NCBI RefSeq assembly: GCF_030811835.1
Contig: NZ_JAUSRO010000021.1
Span: 1 to 64,000, forward strand
DNA: 64,000 nt
Source: Variovorax ginsengisoli
GTDB lineage: Bacteria; Pseudomonadota; Gammaproteobacteria; Burkholderiales; Burkholderiaceae_C
Reading direction: 5' to 3'
Below are positions 1 to 8,390 of the stretch, one piece after another; positions within the stretch are counted from its first letter, which is position 1, and every line of letters starts with the position of its first letter. Under the pieces are notes generated by a model. The model made no database searches. It was not told the DNA's origin and saw nothing but the letters and a program-made list of their open reading frames with translations. Position numbers and translations under genes: made by a program.

Positions 1-122
1 CGACGGTATCCGTATTCCTAGTCGTATTCACAGTCCTACTCCTATCTTCAAAGATAAGCGATAGACCGTGTCCTGTCATTCAAGGGGCCAGCTCAGCCGA
101 AGTTCTCATCTGTGCATTCCAC

Positions 123-569
123 TCATGACAGGGTGATCCTTGCGGTACCCACGATGACATCGGGCACCCAGGCTTCCGAGAGATTCAGCATCCGGTTGTC
201 GCTGTAGGGATAGATCACCCGAATCAAGCCGTTGGTATTGACCTGAACCGTCAGATTGCTCTCCAGCCACGTTTTTCGTGCGGCTGTGGTGACCGTGCCC
301 GGCGGGCCGATCAGCGAGCTTGCGAGGGAGTCGTGCACAGCGCCCTTCACGGCGGTTACCGTGGCCTGCGTGACAGGGCCGTTGAACGCCATCAGTGCGC
401 GCGCGCCATCTTCGGCCGCGCGCGAGACTGCCTGTTGGGTGTAGAGCACGGAGCCGAAGGTGGCGATACCGTAAATGAAGGCGAGCAACAGCGAGAAGAT
501 CAAGGCGAATTCGATCGCCGCGACACCGCGTTGCCTTTGCCTTGATGGGGACCGATCCGAAGGGTTCAT
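123..569 (-). CDS. TadE-like pseudopilin (last tad gene in window)
   Basis: 148-residue minor pseudopilin of the tad (tight adherence) pilus system, probably processed by the prepilin peptidase CpaA and assembled in the inner membrane/periplasm. Seen: a basic N-terminus, then a Gly followed by VAAIEFALIF and a hydrophobic segment (about residues 15-42). This matches the type III prepilin pattern G-x4-E, with Glu at +5 followed by Phe. The chosen ATG overlaps the stop of the upstream pseudopilin gene by 4 bases (ATGA), which indicates translational coupling; an extension further upstream in frame has no pilin features. It is the promoter-distal gene of the tad operon as seen here. Whether it corresponds to TadE, TadF or TadG is not resolved. 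Confidence 0.8.
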   Translation of the reverse strand: MNPSDRSPSRQRQRGVAAIEFALIFSLLLAFIYGIATFGSVLYTQQAVSRAAEDGARALMAFNGPVTQATVTAVKGAVHDSLASSLIGPPGTVTTAARKTWLESNLTVQVNTNGLIRVIYPYSDNRMLNLSEAWVPDVIVGTARITLS

Positions 570-1087
570 GAGGTTCCTACCATCTTTCCGTCGACAAGAA
601 GCATGCTGGCGCGCCCCTGCAACTGAGCGGGAAGCAGGACGCCAAGCCCAGGCAGGGCGGGTGCCAGGGGATGGGCCGCGTAGTCGTAGTCGACGGTCAC
701 CACGATCTGGCAGCGCTGCGTCAACACCGAGCCGCACGTCAGCGTCGGTGTCGACTCGGCCGCGCAATCGATGCCGAGCCGACAGGTCTTCGCCACCACG
801 GTGGTGTGGGCCAGCCACGACATGCGCTCCCTAGCGACGGCCTCGGCCGCGGTTTGCCGGCATGCCAGCTGCGTGCCGCAGTACCGAAGACTCGCGCGCG
901 CACCTTCTTCGGCAGCGTGTTGCATGGCAAGCCGGATAGAGAACACGATGCCGTAGCTGATGATGGCGTAAAGGACGGCGAAGAAGATGGGGAACACGAT
1001 GGCGTACTCCACCGCGTAGGCACCTCCTTGCAGCTGTCTGGTGCGGAGACGGCGGACGATGCGGTCCGGGCTCATGCTCTGTTCCAC
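566..1087 (-). CDS. TadE-like pseudopilin
   Basis: 173-residue TadE-family protein, a minor pseudopilin of the Flp pilus machine. Near residue 22 a Gly-Gly pair precedes AYAVEYAIVFPIFF, giving the processing site and conserved Glu-Tyr of class III prepilins, followed by one transmembrane helix. The C-terminal part contains five cysteines (for example in RYCGTQLACR and KTCRLGIDC), which could form disulfides in the periplasm. It sits 18 bases downstream of the DUF3613-type gene and overlaps the next pseudopilin by 4 bases. Start: the first ATG of the frame; MSPDRIV, four codons later, is an alternative. Confidence 0.8.
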   Translation of the reverse strand: MEQSMSPDRIVRRLRTRQLQGGAYAVEYAIVFPIFFAVLYAIISYGIVFSIRLAMQHAAEEGARASLRYCGTQLACRQTAAEAVARERMSWLAHTTVVAKTCRLGIDCAAESTPTLTCGSVLTQRCQIVVTVDYDYAAHPLAPALPGLGVLLPAQLQGRASMLLVDGKMVGTS

Positions 1088-1105
1088 ATCAACGGACTGC
1101 GCAAA

Positions 1106-1534
1106 CTATTGGGAGCCCGAGTTCAGTCCCGAGCTCTTGACGGCTGCCCCAAACCGCTCTGGAATCGCATAGTCAAAGCTCTTGATATACCGCTGATAGC
1201 TCCGACCGGCCACGTCCCCTGGAATTGGTCGCGCCACCGGCGACGCCGCTGCGCCGCTGCTCTGGAGCGCCAGCAGGCCCCGTGTCGCATCGCCCACTTT
1301 CAGCGCAGGCTTCCATTCTTCCTCGGCCGGTTCCCGTGGCTCGGCCGATTCCACGGCGGCTGTTGGGGGCGCTGTCGGCACCTGCACCGCCGCCACGGGC
1401 GACGAGGGTGTCCATGCCACCGACTGCGCCTGTGCACCCAGGGCCGTCAGCGCGAGTGCCGCGGCACCGGAAAGATGGATCATCACGCGGGTGGCGCAGC
1501 CTGCTTGCAAGGTTGGCGGTGCGAAAGAGGTCAT
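1106..1534 (-). CDS. DUF3613-type tad-associated periplasmic protein
   Basis: 142-residue protein with an N-terminal hydrophobic segment ending in ALGAQAQS (likely signal peptide, cleavage after AQA). A Pro/Ala/Glu-rich linker follows, then a C-terminal region (about 75-142) containing KVGDATRGLLALQ and GRSYQRYIKSF. That last motif is the hallmark of the DUF3613 proteins that accompany tad loci. Its function is unknown; the position implies a role in Flp pilus assembly. The start ATG overlaps the stop of the TPR lipoprotein gene (ATGA), so it is translationally coupled. The family assignment is from memory of the motif, not a search. Confidence 0.65.
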   Translation of the reverse strand: MTSFAPPTLQAGCATRVMIHLSGAAALALTALGAQAQSVAWTPSSPVAAVQVPTAPPTAAVESAEPREPAEEEWKPALKVGDATRGLLALQSSGAAASPVARPIPGDVAGRSYQRYIKSFDYAIPERFGAAVKSSGLNSGSQ

Positions 1535-2433
1535 GGCTTGTCTCCAGCGGGCAGAAGGGTGGGCAGGGTGTTGGGGCTGTCTGTGGCCAAGGGGTCGGGC
1601 CGCACCATCACATGCACGCGCCGTGGCCACGCCGCCGTTTTCAGGGACAGCGCGGCGTCGGGTGCTGCAGCGGGCACAACGCCCACCGCCATGCGGCTCG
1701 CCGCATCGGCGATGACGCTGCGCGTGGCCGCCGGCATGTTGCTCGCGTTCATCAACGCCAGAGCCTGTTCCGTCTGGCCGCTGGCCTGCAGGTACAGCGC
1801 CACATTCACCTGGATGCGCTGGTTGTCCGGCTGCAGCTGCAGCGCCTGCATCAACGGAATGCGTGCCGCGGGCAGTTGGCCGGCGCGCATCTGCGCATAG
1901 CCCATGTCGCTCAGGAGCAGCGCGTCGATGGGGTTGCGGCGCTGGGCCTGTTCCAGCATGCGGATGGCCAGCGGAAAGTCGGACTGGCTGCCGGCGAGCA
2001 GGCCCAGCCCGTGGTAGCCCGCGCCTTCCAGCGGCGTGCCTATCAGCTTGTCGTACATCCTGCGGCTGGCCTCGGGCTGGTCGGTCTGCCGCAACGCGTC
2101 GGCGCGCAGCCGGTTCGACTCTGGCGATACACCCCAGCGCTGCTCCAGTGCGTCGATGTGGGCCAGCGATGCGAACCACAGCCCATCGCGTTGCATCTGG
2201 TCGACCAGGCGGATGTAGGTCGATGCGGTGTTGGCCATGGCCGCGCTCGACGTGGCCGACGACGCAGTCGCTTCCGCGGCGGCGCGCAGCTGCTGGGCTT
2301 CCGCCGCCTGGTAGAAGGGCTTGGGCTTGGTTGCGCTGCAGGCGCCAAGTGCCAACAGCACCGCGAGTGCCAGGCCTGACTGCAGCCTGCGCGACGCACG
2401 GGCACGGCCCCCAAGACATGTGATCGGGCTCAT
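1531..2433 (-). CDS. tadD: TadD-like TPR lipoprotein
   Basis: 300-residue protein with a lipoprotein signal: a basic N-terminus, a hydrophobic stretch, then LALGAC|S, predicting acylation at Cys 32. The mature part is made of helical repeats of tetratricopeptide type (about residues 75-240, with alanine- and leucine-rich pairs such as GYHGLGLLAG and DMGYAQMRAG). TadD proteins are outer-membrane-associated TPR lipoproteins required for Flp pilus export. The gene overlaps tadC upstream by 4 bases and the DUF3613-type gene downstream by 4 bases, so it lies in one tightly coupled operon. Confidence 0.8.
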   Translation of the reverse strand: MSPITCLGGRARASRRLQSGLALAVLLALGACSATKPKPFYQAAEAQQLRAAAEATASSATSSAAMANTASTYIRLVDQMQRDGLWFASLAHIDALEQRWGVSPESNRLRADALRQTDQPEASRRMYDKLIGTPLEGAGYHGLGLLAGSQSDFPLAIRMLEQAQRRNPIDALLLSDMGYAQMRAGQLPAARIPLMQALQLQPDNQRIQVNVALYLQASGQTEQALALMNASNMPAATRSVIADAASRMAVGVVPAAAPDAALSLKTAAWPRRVHVMVRPDPLATDSPNTLPTLLPAGDKP

Positions 2434-3413
2434 TTGGCGATGGCTCCCAGAGAACGGATCACGGCCAGGAAGCCGGGTCCTGCGGTGACGATGATGAGCG
2501 CGGGCAGCAGCGTGGTCACCATCACGCCGGTCATCTTGACGGTGATCCTGCCAATGCGGCCCTTGAGTTCGGAGCGCCGGCTTTCGCGCAGCCGTTCGCT
2601 GAACTGATGCAGCGGTTCCTGCACGGCGCCGCCGTGGCGGTCGACCTGCACCAGCAGGGCGACCAGGCCCGCGAGGTTCTCGTTGTCGTGCAAGGACGCC
2701 AGGCGCTGCAGCGAATGTTCGCGCGTGCGGCCCTGGCCGTACTGGCGGTTGGCAATCGCCAGCTCCTTGGCGAGGATGCGCAGCACGTGGCCGAAGTCGT
2801 CGGCCATGATCTGCAGGCTCTGGTCAAGGCTCAGGCCCACGCCCTGCAGCAGGCGCAGCAGGTCGACGAAAAGCGGCAGCTCGCCGGCGACCTGCTCGCG
2901 CCGACCCGCAGCGATGCGGCCCAACACCCACTTGGGCGCCATGAAGCCGACGATGCAGGCAAAGGCCATCACCAGGGCCGCGTTCAATTTGACGGTGCCG
3001 GTCTGAACGGCCACATAGCCCAGCGCGGGCAGTGCCAAAGCCAGAAAGCTGCGAATGACCAGAAAGCCCAGTTGCGCGCGCACCGACTCGAACCCGCACT
3101 GGTCGATGAGCCGCCGGTCTTCGTCGGCCACCAGCGCGCGGCCGATGCCGCTCTGCAGCCAATGCGCCGGCAGCTCCTGCATGGGCTGCGTTCCCATCAG
3201 CGGTGCATCGTCGGCGCTGGTGCGCAATGGCGCCTTGTTGGCGGGTTGCCAGCCTTCGCTTTTCTGCGCAGCCAGGCCGCGCTGGATGGCACGGCCGAGG
3301 GTCTGGCCGCTGCGGGCGCGTTGCACTTCACGCAGCACGAGCAGGCCTGCGGCAATCAGCAGGCCGAGCGCGAACAGCGAGAGACTCAGGACGGTGAGCT
3401 GGTCGGCGGTCAT
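2430..3413 (-). CDS. tadC: TadC inner-membrane platform protein (T2SSF domain)
   Basis: 327-residue inner-membrane protein of the tad secretion machine. Seen: an N-terminal transmembrane helix (about 8-28), further hydrophobic helices around residues 130-185 (LGFLVIRSFLALALPALGYV and ALVMAFACIVGFMAP), a soluble T2SSF helical domain rich in polar residues (LLRLLQGVGLSLDQSLQIMA), and a C-terminal membrane hairpin (TGVMVTTLLPALIIVTAGPG). TadB and TadC form the platform on which the CpaF ATPase acts. The start ATG overlaps the tadB stop by 4 bases, and the length is normal for the family. Confidence 0.88.
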   Translation of the reverse strand: MTADQLTVLSLSLFALGLLIAAGLLVLREVQRARSGQTLGRAIQRGLAAQKSEGWQPANKAPLRTSADDAPLMGTQPMQELPAHWLQSGIGRALVADEDRRLIDQCGFESVRAQLGFLVIRSFLALALPALGYVAVQTGTVKLNAALVMAFACIVGFMAPKWVLGRIAAGRREQVAGELPLFVDLLRLLQGVGLSLDQSLQIMADDFGHVLRILAKELAIANRQYGQGRTREHSLQRLASLHDNENLAGLVALLVQVDRHGGAVQEPLHQFSERLRESRRSELKGRIGRITVKMTGVMVTTLLPALIIVTAGPGFLAVIRSLGAIAK

Positions 3414-4423
3414 GCGAGCCTCGCCAGTCGGTACAGAAAGAACACGCCCAGCAACTGCAGGCCGGCTGCGCTGAAGATCAGCGTCTGGCCCGTGCTGTCG
3501 GTGAGCATGCGGTTGAAGTGGCCGGGGTTGAGCATCACGATGGCGCCGCCCACGACGATGGGCAGCAGGCCCAGAATCCACGCGGACAGCCGGGTTTCGG
3601 CCGACATGGCCACCAGTTCGGCCTCGGCCTGCTCCCGGTCGCGCATGAAGCCCGCAACGCGTTCGAGCAGCACGTCGGCGCGGCCGCCGTAGCGCACGCC
3701 CAGCCCCAGGATGGAGGCGAGCAGGTACATCTCTTCGATGTCCACGTTGCGCGCCATCTGATTGAGCGCCTGGTCCAGGTCGACGCCTGCCCGCACGAGG
3801 CTGCTGGCGCCTTCCATGTACTCACGCAGCGGTGACTTGGTGGTCGCAACCGACAACTGGAACGCTGCGTGCGTCGAGTTGCCGATGGTGATCAGACGGA
3901 CCATCGAATCGATGAAGCCTGGCAGTTGGCGCACCAGCGTGCGCTTCATCTTTTGCGTGCGCATCCAGATCACCAGGGCACCCAGCAGCGCGAGCACGAC
4001 AAAGGCCGTGCCCGCCGCCAGCCCACCGCCGAGCGCGAGCGCCAGTGCGCATAGCACCAGGTCGCCGACCACGGCCATGGCCAACACCGGTAAAGTGACC
4101 ACGCCCTGCAGCTTTTGCGGCAGCTTGAGCTTGCCCACAAGGCCCTTGCGCGCGGCAGCGGCCGAAGCCTGCGCCGTCGTCGCGTTGGCCCAGGGGTCGC
4201 CACTCAAGGTGCCCATTGCGAGCAGTCCGCTTGCGGCGCGGCCACGCCCCGCATCGATTGTGGCGGCCTCGCCCGCCACGCGTTCCTTCATCTGCGCGTC
4301 GAGGTGGCGTACGGCCGCCATCCGCGACTGGCGTGCCACGGCCCATTGCCACAGCCACAGGCCGGCAGCGGCCAGCAGCAAGGCCAGCACGGTGACGACG
4401 ACGAGCGCTCTAAGCACGTGCAT
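3410..4423 (-). CDS. tadB: TadB inner-membrane platform protein (T2SSF domain)
   Basis: 337-residue inner-membrane component of Flp pilus assembly. It has an N-terminal transmembrane segment (about 5-25), a central pair of helices (VVGDLVLCALALALGGGLAAG and VLALLGALVIWM), a T2SSF cytoplasmic domain containing LPGFIDSMVRLITIGNSTHAAF, and C-terminal membrane helices. It overlaps the end of cpaF by 14 bases and tadC by 4 bases. The start ATG (MHVLRALV) directly precedes the first membrane helix; frame upstream of it lacks membrane character. It partners with TadC and the CpaF motor. Confidence 0.88.
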   Translation of the reverse strand: MHVLRALVVVTVLALLLAAAGLWLWQWAVARQSRMAAVRHLDAQMKERVAGEAATIDAGRGRAASGLLAMGTLSGDPWANATTAQASAAAARKGLVGKLKLPQKLQGVVTLPVLAMAVVGDLVLCALALALGGGLAAGTAFVVLALLGALVIWMRTQKMKRTLVRQLPGFIDSMVRLITIGNSTHAAFQLSVATTKSPLREYMEGASSLVRAGVDLDQALNQMARNVDIEEMYLLASILGLGVRYGGRADVLLERVAGFMRDREQAEAELVAMSAETRLSAWILGLLPIVVGGAIVMLNPGHFNRMLTDSTGQTLIFSAAGLQLLGVFFLYRLARLA

Positions 4424-5723
4424 CACCTCCCTCGCGCTGCAGCGTCTGTCGGAAGCGTGTGACCTTGGCCGAATGCGGCGCGATGCCCAGCGAGACCCAG
4501 CGGTCGCGTTCCTGGCCGTCAGGGCTGACCACCGGGTCGTAGCGGTAGAGCTCCTGCATGGCCACCACGTTGTCGTTGACGCCGGTGATCTCCGAGATCG
4601 ACAGGATGCGTCGCTGGCCGCCGGAGAGGCGGCCGATCTGCACGATGAAGTCCACCGCGTTCGCGATCTGGCGCCGCAGGCTCGACTCGCTGCCCTGGTA
4701 GCCGGCAAAGCCCGCCAGCATCTCCAGGCGGTACAGGCATTCGCGTGGCGAGCTGGCGTGGATGGTGCCCATCGAGCCGTCGTGGCCGGTGTTCATCGCC
4801 TGCATCATCTCGATGACTTCGGCACCGCGCACTTCGCCCACGATGATCCGGTCGGGCCGCATGCGCAGGCTGTTGCGCAGCAGGTCGCGGATCGACACGA
4901 TGCCCGCACCGTCGAAGCCGCCGGGCCGGCTTTCCAGGCGCACCACGTGCGCGTGGCCGAGCGACAGTTCGGCCGTGTCCTCGATGGTCACCACCCGTTC
5001 GGTCTCTGGAATGAAGGTGGCCAGCGCGTTCAGCAGCGAGGTCTTGCCCGAGCTGGTGCCGCCGCTCACGATGATGTTGCAGCGCGACTTGACGGCAATT
5101 TCCAGCAGCTGCGCCATCGTGGCGTCGAAGGTGCCCAGTTGCACCAGGTCGGCGGGCTTGAGCGGGTCCTTGCGGAACTTGCGGATCGACACCGACATGC
5201 CGTCGATCGCCAGCGGCTCGATGATGGCGTTGATGCGCCCGCCGTCGGGCAGCCGCGCATCCACCATCGGGTTCGATTCGTCGAGCCGGCGGCCCAGCGG
5301 TGCGAGGATGCGGCGCACGATGCGCAGCACATGCTCCTCGTCGTTGAAGCGCAGCGATTCGCGTTGCAGCACGCCGTGGCGCGACACGTAGATCTGCTTG
5401 TGGCCGTTGATGAGGATGTCCTCGACGTCCGGGTCGTTGAGCAGGTCTTCCAGCGGGCCGAAGCCGGCCAGCTCCTTGGTCAGGGCGTCGGCGATGAGCA
5501 GCATTTCGCGGTCGTTGACCGGCACGCGCTGCAGTCGCACGAAGCTGTCGAGTTCCAGCTCGACGAACTGCTGGATGGAGGCGCGCGACCAGCGCCCGAA
5601 CTCCGCCCCCAGTTCCTCGATGCGGCTGAGCAGGTGTTCGTGCGTCCAGCTCTTGATGTCCTGGAACTGCTGCGAATTCCGAAAGGTGTCGTTGTCGTCT
5701 GCAAATGCGATATCGGAGGACAT
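4410..5723 (-). CDS. cpaF: CpaF/TadA secretion ATPase
   Basis: 437-residue hexameric ATPase powering Flp pilus assembly. Seen in order: an N-terminal helical domain, a PDVEDILINGHKQIYV segment, the Walker A motif GGTSSGKTS (about 221-229), an Asp/Glu box VVTIEDTAEL, and the Walker B-like RIIVGEVRGAEV followed by the His box containing NTGHDGSMGTIHA. These are the hallmarks of the CpaF/TadA subfamily of type II/IV secretion ATPases. I prefer the ATG giving MSSDIAF, which lies 2 bases after the cpaE stop with an AAGG upstream. An ATG 36 bases earlier would overlap cpaE and lacks an evident ribosome site. Confidence 0.92.
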   Translation of the reverse strand: MSSDIAFADDNDTFRNSQQFQDIKSWTHEHLLSRIEELGAEFGRWSRASIQQFVELELDSFVRLQRVPVNDREMLLIADALTKELAGFGPLEDLLNDPDVEDILINGHKQIYVSRHGVLQRESLRFNDEEHVLRIVRRILAPLGRRLDESNPMVDARLPDGGRINAIIEPLAIDGMSVSIRKFRKDPLKPADLVQLGTFDATMAQLLEIAVKSRCNIIVSGGTSSGKTSLLNALATFIPETERVVTIEDTAELSLGHAHVVRLESRPGGFDGAGIVSIRDLLRNSLRMRPDRIIVGEVRGAEVIEMMQAMNTGHDGSMGTIHASSPRECLYRLEMLAGFAGYQGSESSLRRQIANAVDFIVQIGRLSGGQRRILSISEITGVNDNVVAMQELYRYDPVVSPDGQERDRWVSLGIAPHSAKVTRFRQTLQREGGDARA

Positions 5724-5725
5724 GC

Positions 5726-7036
5726 TCAGCCTTGTCTCGCGCCGGTCGCGCGTTTCCATTTGCCGGTCAGCCGCGCAATGCGCGCGCGCCAGGGCGATTC
5801 GGATGGGGCAGGCCAGTTGCTGCCGTCGGCGTAGTCGCGCAGCAGGCTCCTTGCCATGCCGAGCACCGCCTGCACATAGGGGTCGCTGCGTGAGGTGCTC
5901 GCCAGCATCTCGCCGCGGCTGGCGGCGGCGAGCAGCGGCGCACTGCGCATCGGCAGCACATGCGCAAGCGGCAGGCCCAGCCGGGTGGCGATGTCACTGG
6001 CCGGCAGCCCCACGTGCTTGTCCATCTTGTTGACCACCAGCGCCAGGCGAGCTGGGTCGACGCCGTGGCCCCGCAGGTCGCGCAGCAGGTTGGCGGTGGA
6101 GACGATGCCGCCGATGCTCAGGTCGCACACGACCCAGGTCTTGTCGGCTTCGAGCACGGTCTGCGCCACGAACTCGGTGAGCGAGAAGCCGCCCAGGTCG
6201 GCGATCTGGAAGTCGAAGAAGTCGGCGAGCCGCTTGACGAGCGCCATGGAGTCGGCATGCGAGATCTCGCGCACCTGCGCCAGGCTGGCTGGCAGCGGCA
6301 GCACCACCGCGCCGCTGTTGTGGTGTGCGAGCGCCGTCTGCACCAGGGTCTGGTCGAGGCGTCGCAGATTGCGCGCGCCATCGACGAAGTTGAAATCGCT
6401 GGCCGTGTCCAGGTACAGCAGGCCATCGCGCGCAGGCAGGCCCAGGTCGAGCAGCGCGATGCCGCGTGCAGGGGACACCGGCATGCCGGCCGCCGGTGTG
6501 GATGCTGCGGCCTCGGCGGGCTTGAGCATTTCCTGCAGCAGCACGGCCAGGTGCGTGGCCAGTGTGGTCACGCCCATGCCAGCCCGCGCACCCAGGAGTG
6601 CGATGGTGCGGCCGTGGCGCGTTGCCTGCTCCTGGGTACCGCGCTCCAGCATCGCCGCCAGGGTGGCGACAACGTCTTCCGGCGCCGCCGTGATGTCCAC
6701 GAAATCGTTGACGCCCGCGCGCAGCGCCGTCAGCACGGCCGTGGGCTGCGACGCCGGGCCGGTGCCGAGAATCGGCAGCGCGGGCCAGTCCCGTTTGACC
6801 TGGCGATGCACTTCGGCCGCCGCCGCCGACTGGTCGCCGGAGAAGTCGAGAAAGAGCGCCTGCGGACCGATGGCTGCGATGCGTTCGTTGAGGACGTCGG
6901 CGTTGAGCATGCTCGGCACCACGGTGCCGCTGCGCTGCAGCGCACTCAGCAGCCACGTCACGTTGGACCCGCTGTTCGAAGCGAAGAGATAGGTGTCTGC
7001 GCCATAACCCAGGGCGCGGTTGCGCGGCATGTTCAT
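5726..7036 (-). CDS. cpaE: CpaE/TadZ pilus localisation ATPase-like protein
   Basis: 436-residue protein with an N-terminal receiver-like domain (about 1-130) and a MinD/ParA-type domain. In CpaE/TadZ proteins this places the pilus machine at the pole. The deviant P-loop reads GARAGMGVTT (149-158) rather than KGGVGKT: the canonical GKT lysine-threonine is replaced by GVT, so ATP hydrolysis may be lost, as in several atypical TadZ proteins. A WVVCDLS strand and LVVNKMDK fit the ParA fold. It lies between the cpaC secretin gene (31 bases upstream) and cpaF (2 bases downstream). Confidence 0.85.
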   Translation of the reverse strand: MNMPRNRALGYGADTYLFASNSGSNVTWLLSALQRSGTVVPSMLNADVLNERIAAIGPQALFLDFSGDQSAAAAEVHRQVKRDWPALPILGTGPASQPTAVLTALRAGVNDFVDITAAPEDVVATLAAMLERGTQEQATRHGRTIALLGARAGMGVTTLATHLAVLLQEMLKPAEAAASTPAAGMPVSPARGIALLDLGLPARDGLLYLDTASDFNFVDGARNLRRLDQTLVQTALAHHNSGAVVLPLPASLAQVREISHADSMALVKRLADFFDFQIADLGGFSLTEFVAQTVLEADKTWVVCDLSIGGIVSTANLLRDLRGHGVDPARLALVVNKMDKHVGLPASDIATRLGLPLAHVLPMRSAPLLAAASRGEMLASTSRSDPYVQAVLGMARSLLRDYADGSNWPAPSESPWRARIARLTGKWKRATGARQG

Positions 7037-7067
7037 GGCAGGAGGAGAAGCGGCAATGCCGGGCCCC

Positions 7068-8390
7068 CTATTTCGAGAAGCCGGGCAGCACGCTGCCGCC
7101 GCCGATGCCGCCCACCATCATCGTGCGCCACACCGGGCCGTCGCGCTGCTCGGCGGCGCCGGGCAACTGCGAAGCCACGTCCGTGCCGCGCGCCAGGGGC
7201 TTGACCAGGCGCGGCGTCACGACGATGACGAGTTCCTTCTCGTTCATCGTGTACGACTGCTGCTTGAAGAAGTTGCCGATGATGGGCAGGTCGCCCAGGA
7301 GCGGCACCTTGGCTGCATTGGACACCGTCGAGCGGCTGACGAGTCCGCCGATGACGAAGCTTTCACCGTCGCCGAGCTCCACGGTCGTGTCGGCGCGGCG
7401 CGTCGTGATGGCGGGCACAGCCAGGCCATCGACGTTGACCGCGTTGTTGTAGTCGAGGTCGCTCGCCTCAGGCGCGACCTTCAGCGCGATGCGGTCGTTC
7501 GAAAGCACCGTCGGGCTGACCGTCAGGCCGATGCCGAAGGGTTTGTATTGGACGGTGGTGCTACCCAGGCTTTGGGATACCGGCACGGGCAGCTCGCCGC
7601 CCGCGAGGAAGCTGGCGCTCTGGCCGGTCATGGCGACCAAGGTCGGTTCTGCGAGGACACGAGCCAAACCATTGCTCTCAAGAAGATTGAGTCCCGCGAT
7701 CAGTCCTCGGCCCTTGTTGGCATTTCCAAACCCAAGCGTCAGCGCAAATGCATCGGCGATCGAACTCGCAGATGGCGTGCTGCTGCTGAAGCTGAAGTTG
7801 TGGCTGTTAGGGCCGTAGCCAGACAAATTAAAGCCGACTTCCTTGAGCACACTGCGGCTGAATTCGACGATCTTCACCTCCACCTGCACCGTGTGGCTGC
7901 GCACATGGACCATCGACCTGTCGATGACAGGCGCGTCCTTGGGCTGCGACGCCACGATGACGTCCGCCACCGTGCGCTGCGCGGCCACGCTGTCGAACGT
8001 GCCCTCCACGACGGCCGCGCGTCGCGCCACCTCGATCACATAGGTGGTCGCCGCGCTGCTGCCCTTTTCCCAGATCATCAGCGTGGTGCTGCCGGGGGCC
8101 TTCCCCGTCACGATCAGGCGCGCTGCGGCGGCAGATGCCTTGTCCTTGCGGGTCAGCGCGATGCTGGCGACCGCTTCGTCGGCGATCGCCAGGCGGTCCA
8201 CGCCCTTGTCGATGATCAGTTCCCGCTGCGCGCCGGCATCGACCGCGAGCTTCTGGCTGGGACCGGCCGCGTTCACGGCAGCCAGCGGCAATGCGCAGAC
8301 CGACGACAGGAGCGCCAGGCGCGACGCGCAGGCAAAGCGTTTGCCGCCGGCCGAAGCGGGCAGGACCAGGGACGTGGATGGCTGGTTCAT
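7068..8390 (-). CDS. cpaC: CpaC/RcpA outer-membrane secretin
   Basis: 440-residue outer-membrane secretin channel for the Flp pilus. It has a signal peptide (about 20-41, ending NAAGPS), an N-terminal pilus-associated domain with repeated Asp/Ala strands (QRELIIDKGVDRLAIADE), a BON/N-domain, and a C-terminal secretin domain (about 220-400). That domain shows ALLESNGLARVLAEPTLVA-like strands and the ELPVPV motif; LGDLPIIGNFF and a VIVVTPRLVKP ending are typical of secretins. The first base of its ATG overlaps the last base of the cpaB stop codon. Length is typical for tad secretins. Confidence 0.9.
   Translation of the reverse strand: MNQPSTSLVLPASAGGKRFACASRLALLSSVCALPLAAVNAAGPSQKLAVDAGAQRELIIDKGVDRLAIADEAVASIALTRKDKASAAAARLIVTGKAPGSTTLMIWEKGSSAATTYVIEVARRAAVVEGTFDSVAAQRTVADVIVASQPKDAPVIDRSMVHVRSHTVQVEVKIVEFSRSVLKEVGFNLSGYGPNSHNFSFSSSTPSASSIADAFALTLGFGNANKGRGLIAGLNLLESNGLARVLAEPTLVAMTGQSASFLAGGELPVPVSQSLGSTTVQYKPFGIGLTVSPTVLSNDRIALKVAPEASDLDYNNAVNVDGLAVPAITTRRADTTVELGDGESFVIGGLVSRSTVSNAAKVPLLGDLPIIGNFFKQQSYTMNEKELVIVVTPRLVKPLARGTDVASQLPGAAEQRDGPVWRTMMVGGIGGGSVLPGFSK

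Noticed and set aside
1..122. Possible gene fragment at the left edge
   Set aside because: No open frame with coding character; only a short TATCTT-CA-AAGATA inverted repeat at about 43-56 without a T tract.
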